A stretch of 8,807 nucleotides of DNA from Bacteroidota bacterium (lineage in GTDB: Bacteria > Bacteroidota > Bacteroidia > Chitinophagales > Chitinophagaceae): contig JAGWPQ010000330.1 of assembly GCA_028877045.1 (NCBI GenBank), forward strand, positions 1 through 8,807, in the 5' to 3' direction. The position numbers were made by a program, and so were the translations under genes. How positions within the stretch are numbered: the first letter of the stretch is position 1; every line of letters begins with the position of its first letter. Positions 6,144-8,807 of this stretch are shown here, one piece after another. Under the pieces are notes generated by a model. The model worked only from the letters and a program-made list of their open reading frames with translations. It ran no database searches and was not told where the DNA came from.

Positions 6144-6189
6144 ATAGTCCAAGGATAGTCCATGAAATCATGGACTATCCTTGGACTAT
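6144..6189. repeat. Perfect inverted repeat, 22-bp arms with a 2-nt centre
   Basis: The left arm spans 6144-6165 and the right arm 6168-6189. They are exactly complementary, separated only by AA at 6166-6167. Each arm contains two direct copies of an 8-mer ATAGTCCA (6144-6151 and 6155-6162 on the left), so the element has four related TAGTCCA/TGGACTA blocks. As RNA it would form a very stable hairpin. It lies 92 bp after the murA stop and is not followed by a T-run, so a classical intrinsic terminator is not supported. A dispersed palindromic repeat or a 3'-end stabiliser is possible. Confidence 0.9.
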
Positions 6190-6469
6190 TTACGGCAATG
6201 GTACGAATGGAACAGGAAGAAAAGGGTAAGCATAACATGGCTAACTTCTTTGCAAAGCATAATAAATATTATTGTTTTGGGTTTGTTATTTCACTAACTT
6301 TATAATGAAAGATTTTAAGGCTCCGGCATGATTGTTTTTCAGCAATAAAATCAAGTAAAATCATCGCAAAGAGATCTTAAAATCAATGGGTTAAAAGTAC
6401 CGGGAATAAAAGATGATAGGTGTAATCTTTTATTTAAAAATTTATTTAATAATTTTTAAATTAAAATGT

Positions 6470-6934
6470 ATGAACCTGAACGATGTTGAAATATTGCTGG
6501 TTGAGGATAATGATACCGATGCCGAGCTTATCAAGTTTTCCCTGGAAAAAAATAACATGGCAAAAAATCTGGTGCGCTTAAAAGATGGTGAAGATGCATT
6601 GGAATTTATTTTTGCTACAGGCAAGTTTGAAGACGCCAGAGATATTACCTGCCCGCCTAAATTAATTTTACTCGATATCGGAATGCCTAAAGTAAATGGT
6701 TTGGAAGTGCTGCAAAGAATTAAATGTATGCCGCTTACCAGAGCTATTCCTGTCGTAATTCTTACCAGTTCAAAAGAAGATCACGATGTTCAGCAATGCT
6801 ATAACCTGGGTGGCAACAGTTATGTGGTAAAGCCCGTAAATTTTAAAGAATTCTCCGACACAATAAGAGAGATCGCATATTACTGGTTATTTGTAAATCA
6901 GCCTGTCTCTTTGGAAAAAGTGTATTTGATATAG
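6470..6934 (+). CDS. Single-domain response regulator (Rcp1/CheY-like receiver)
   Basis: The 154-residue protein consists of one receiver domain and no output domain. It accepts a phosphoryl group from a histidine kinase and presumably acts by protein contact. Receiver landmarks are present: acidic pair E12-D13 (ILLVEDNDTDAELI), phospho-acceptor D69 in LILLDIGMPKVNG, T99 in VVILTSS, and K121 in VVKPVNF. The sequence style (VEDNDTDAEL at the start, long beta3 approach around DITCPPKLILLD) resembles Rcp1-type regulators, which often partner phytochrome-like or PAS-rich sensor kinases. The frame is open to 6413, but the added residues look like translated AT-rich leader, so ATG 6470 is chosen. 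The CHASE-PAS sensor gene begins 193 bp downstream on the same strand, suggesting a functional link. Confidence 0.92.
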   Translation: MNLNDVEILLVEDNDTDAELIKFSLEKNNMAKNLVRLKDGEDALEFIFATGKFEDARDITCPPKLILLDIGMPKVNGLEVLQRIKCMPLTRAIPVVILTSSKEDHDVQQCYNLGGNSYVVKPVNFKEFSDTIREIAYYWLFVNQPVSLEKVYLI

Positions 6935-7127
6935 AAGCAATGATCAATTGTTTTTAATGCAGTTGATAGTTATAAAATATTTCTTCTGCTTCATTAGAAA
7001 CATCATTCAAAATATGATTGTGTGATTTTGTTTATTGTATGACCGATATCATTTGAATGAGAAAAGTGGCTGAATATCTTTATTACTAATATTTTTCTTT
7101 CTGCTAATACATCTTCATCTGCTTATT

Positions 7128-8807
7128 ATGAAGAAGAATAATGAAAATAGTTTTTTAACTGATAACACTGATCAAGACACTAAAAGAACTGTCGCTCCCG
7201 GCAGTAATTCAGTATCAGAAATATTTAAAAACGACAATGATCCTGAGACGGTACGTAAAAAAAATTGGATCGCTTTTGTAATTCTCATACTTGCACTTAT
7301 TCTAACAGTTGTTGCAGTTTTGTATGTTCAACGCGATGTTGATAAAACTGCTAAACAAGAATTCGCTTCGGTCTGTAATGAAATAGAACTTAAAATATCT
7401 GACCGCCTTCATGCACATGCACAACTTTTACGAAGCAGTTCTGCCCTTTTTAGTGCATCCGATACTGTAAGTCGCAAGGAATGGAAAAACTTTATTGAGG
7501 CTTCAAGAATTTATAAGAATTTACCCGGCATACAAGGCGTAGGCTTTTCACTGATCATACCTAAAAATCAATTACAACAGCACATTCAAAATATTCGAAA
7601 ACAGGGATACCCCAATTATTCAGTTTATCCTGCAGGCGACAGGGCTGTTTATTCTTCCATTATTTATCTGGAACCTTTTTCGGGTCGTAATCTTCGGGCT
7701 TTCGGTTACGACATGCTCACTGAGCCGGTTCGAAGAAAAGCAATGGAGCGGTCGCGTGATGCCAATCTTTCAACACTTTCAGGAAAAGTACTTTTGGTAC
7801 AGGAAACAAAAGAAGATATACAGCCGGGTACTTTAATGTATGTGCCGGTTTATCGAAATGAAATGCCCCTGACTACTGTAGAGCAACGCAGGGCAGCTAT
7901 ATTGGGTTGGGTGTATAGTCCATACCGAATGACCGATTTAATGAAGGGCATTTTGGACCGTTGGGATGCTATTGAGAAAGATAGAATTCATCTGCAGGTA
8001 TATGATGATAGTCTTTCGGCTGGTTCTTTGTTGTATGACAGTCAAAAAAATGATTCTCTGTATAATAACTCTTCTCATTATCAAACGCTTTCCCGGCCTG
8101 TTGAGTTTAACGGAAAGAAATGGGTTTTGCTTTTTGCCCGACATAATAATCCAATACCTCTTTTTCAGAGCAGAGCGATTTTTGTATTAATAGGTGGTAC
8201 TTTATTAAGTTTATTACTGTTTTTGTTATCCATCTCATTAATAAACACCAGGCGCAGGGCCTTACAAATTGCTAAACAATTGACAGTAGAGTTAAAAGAA
8301 AATGCTGAAAAGTATAAAAGTTTATCAGCTTTGCTGGAATCAATTATCGACCATGTTCCCGGATTATTTTTTTATAAAGACAGGAAAAATAATTTTATTC
8401 GTGTAAACAGGTTTATTGCACAGGCCCATGGAAAAAGGAAAGAAGAAATAGAAGGAAAAAGTCTTTATGATCTGTATCCAAAAGAAGATGCTGAAAAATA
8501 TTATCAGGATGATTTAGCGGTGATAAATTCGGGTGCTGCCAAATTGAATATTCAGGAAAATTGGGGGGCAAACGGAAATAATAAATGGGTTGAGACAAAT
8601 AAGATCCCATTTGTAAATGCTACCGGCGAGATCATTGGCATTATCGGAATATCATTTGATATCACTGAACGCAAGAAAGTAGAATTAGAGCGGGAACAAT
8701 TTTTTAAGTTCTTCAATATCACTTCAGCTATAATGGTGATCGCCGATCCAAACGGTTGTTTTAAAAAAATAAACCCCGCTTGTTTAAACCTACTTGGATA
8801 TTCGGAA
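7128..8807 (+). CDS. CHASE-PAS membrane sensor protein, probable hybrid or sensor histidine kinase (3' truncated)
   Basis: An uninterrupted frame of 560 codons runs from ATG 7128 to the window edge. In order: a hydrophilic N-terminal region (1-45), TM helix 1 (about 47-67, WIAFVILILALILTVVAVLY), an extracytoplasmic CHASE domain (about 80-300, with SASDTVSRKEWKNFIEAS and LPGIQGVGFSLIIP as the recognisable signature), TM helix 2 (about 349-373), a short helical linker (376-400), one complete PAS domain with PAC end (about 401-516, closing with GIIGISFDITERKK), and the start of a second PAS domain (from about 524, FFNITSAIMVIADPNG). CHASE domains sense small extracellular ligands; PAS domains relay or sense inside the cell. 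No HisKA, HATPase or other output region is inside the window, so the kinase assignment is inference from usual domain architecture and the neighbouring response regulator. Confidence 0.88.
   Translation, partial: MKKNNENSFLTDNTDQDTKRTVAPGSNSVSEIFKNDNDPETVRKKNWIAFVILILALILTVVAVLYVQRDVDKTAKQEFASVCNEIELKISDRLHAHAQLLRSSSALFSASDTVSRKEWKNFIEASRIYKNLPGIQGVGFSLIIPKNQLQQHIQNIRKQGYPNYSVYPAGDRAVYSSIIYLEPFSGRNLRAFGYDMLTEPVRRKAMERSRDANLSTLSGKVLLVQETKEDIQPGTLMYVPVYRNEMPLTTVEQRRAAILGWVYSPYRMTDLMKGILDRWDAIEKDRIHLQVYDDSLSAGSLLYDSQKNDSLYNNSSHYQTLSRPVEFNGKKWVLLFARHNNPIPLFQSRAIFVLIGGTLLSLLLFLLSISLINTRRRALQIAKQLTVELKENAEKYKSLSALLESIIDHVPGLFFYKDRKNNFIRVNRFIAQAHGKRKEEIEGKSLYDLYPKEDAEKYYQDDLAVINSGAAKLNIQENWGANGNNKWVETNKIPFVNATGEIIGIIGISFDITERKKVELEREQFFKFFNITSAIMVIADPNGCFKKINPACLNLLGYSE

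Larger units (their letters stand above)
6052..6469. other. 418-bp gene-free interval between murA and the response regulator gene
   Basis: No convincing gene is present on either strand. The first third holds a pyrimidine-rich heptamer array (about 6088-6129) and a perfect inverted repeat (6144-6189), listed separately. The remainder (6190-6469) is AT-rich with no clear structure. It includes a TATAAT at 6301-6306 and an imperfect Bacteroidota -7-like TAACTTTA at 6295-6302, but no well-spaced -33 partner that I would call. The promoter of the response regulator is presumably in this part. Confidence 0.6.

Noticed and set aside
6144..6189. Reading the perfect inverted repeat as a classical rho-independent terminator of murA
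   Set aside because: No T-run follows either arm and the stem is AT/GC mixed and much longer than usual; it was annotated as a repeat instead.
6295..6306. TAACTTTA overlapping TATAAT as a promoter of the response regulator
   Set aside because: One mismatch to the phylum consensus and only an ATTG at 6271-6274 as an upstream partner; the TATAAT has no properly spaced -35 box.
7047..7055. Possible Bacteroidota -7 box TATCATTTG with TTTTG at 7026-7030 upstream of the CHASE sensor gene
   Set aside because: The -7 spacer is one base too long against TAnnTTTG and the -33 spacing is short; too weak to annotate without transcript ends.
7938..8190. Short ORFs on both strands inside the 7128-8807 interval
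   Set aside because: They overlap the continuous 560-codon CHASE-PAS frame, which explains the whole interval; the longer frame has no stop in the window.

Overview
The window looks like ordinary chromosome from an AT-rich Bacteroidota, most likely a Chitinophagaceae-like lineage. The basis is protein character: a DUF4290 protein, a Bacteroidota-style PheS with a four-cysteine insert, an Asp-type MurA, and a RecO ending in the GEMRSLAVLQEIL style. Start codons also lack clear Shine-Dalgarno sequences and sit in A/T-rich leaders. This taxonomic call comes from recognised family features, not from a database search.

Layout from left to right. Positions 1-192 hold the 3' end of an unrecognised membrane protein that overlaps the recO stop by 9 bp. 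recO (184-921, minus) is divergent from a secreted Asp-box/BNR sialidase-like protein (1010-2068, plus), which converges on pheS (2150-3181, minus). Upstream of pheS on the same strand is a HigA-type XRE antitoxin-like gene (3256-3567) with no visible toxin partner. A 259-bp intergenic region with an imperfect palindrome follows. Next come a DUF4290 gene with a glycine-rich RDNR repeat tail (3827-4606), a rho-independent terminator (4641-4670) and murA (4747-6051). A 418-bp gene-free stretch after murA holds a heptanucleotide repeat array and a perfect 22-bp-arm inverted repeat. The window ends with a single-domain response regulator (6470-6934) and the first 560 codons of a CHASE-PAS sensor protein (7128-8807, running off the edge).

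How the genes relate: recO (recombinational repair), pheS (translation) and murA (peptidoglycan precursor synthesis) are housekeeping genes. The response regulator and the membrane-bound CHASE-PAS sensor probably belong to one signalling pathway, but the transmitter part of the sensor lies outside the window. I see no new multi-gene system, no CRISPR array, no transposase and no tRNA/rRNA. The less ordinary items are small: an Asp in place of the fosfomycin-target Cys in MurA, heptamer-periodic repeats both inside pheS and after murA, the long perfect hairpin, the orphan antitoxin and the RDNR tail of the DUF4290 protein. Several start sites were moved inward from the longest open frame to the ATG that fits the family (recO, pheS, DUF4290, response regulator).
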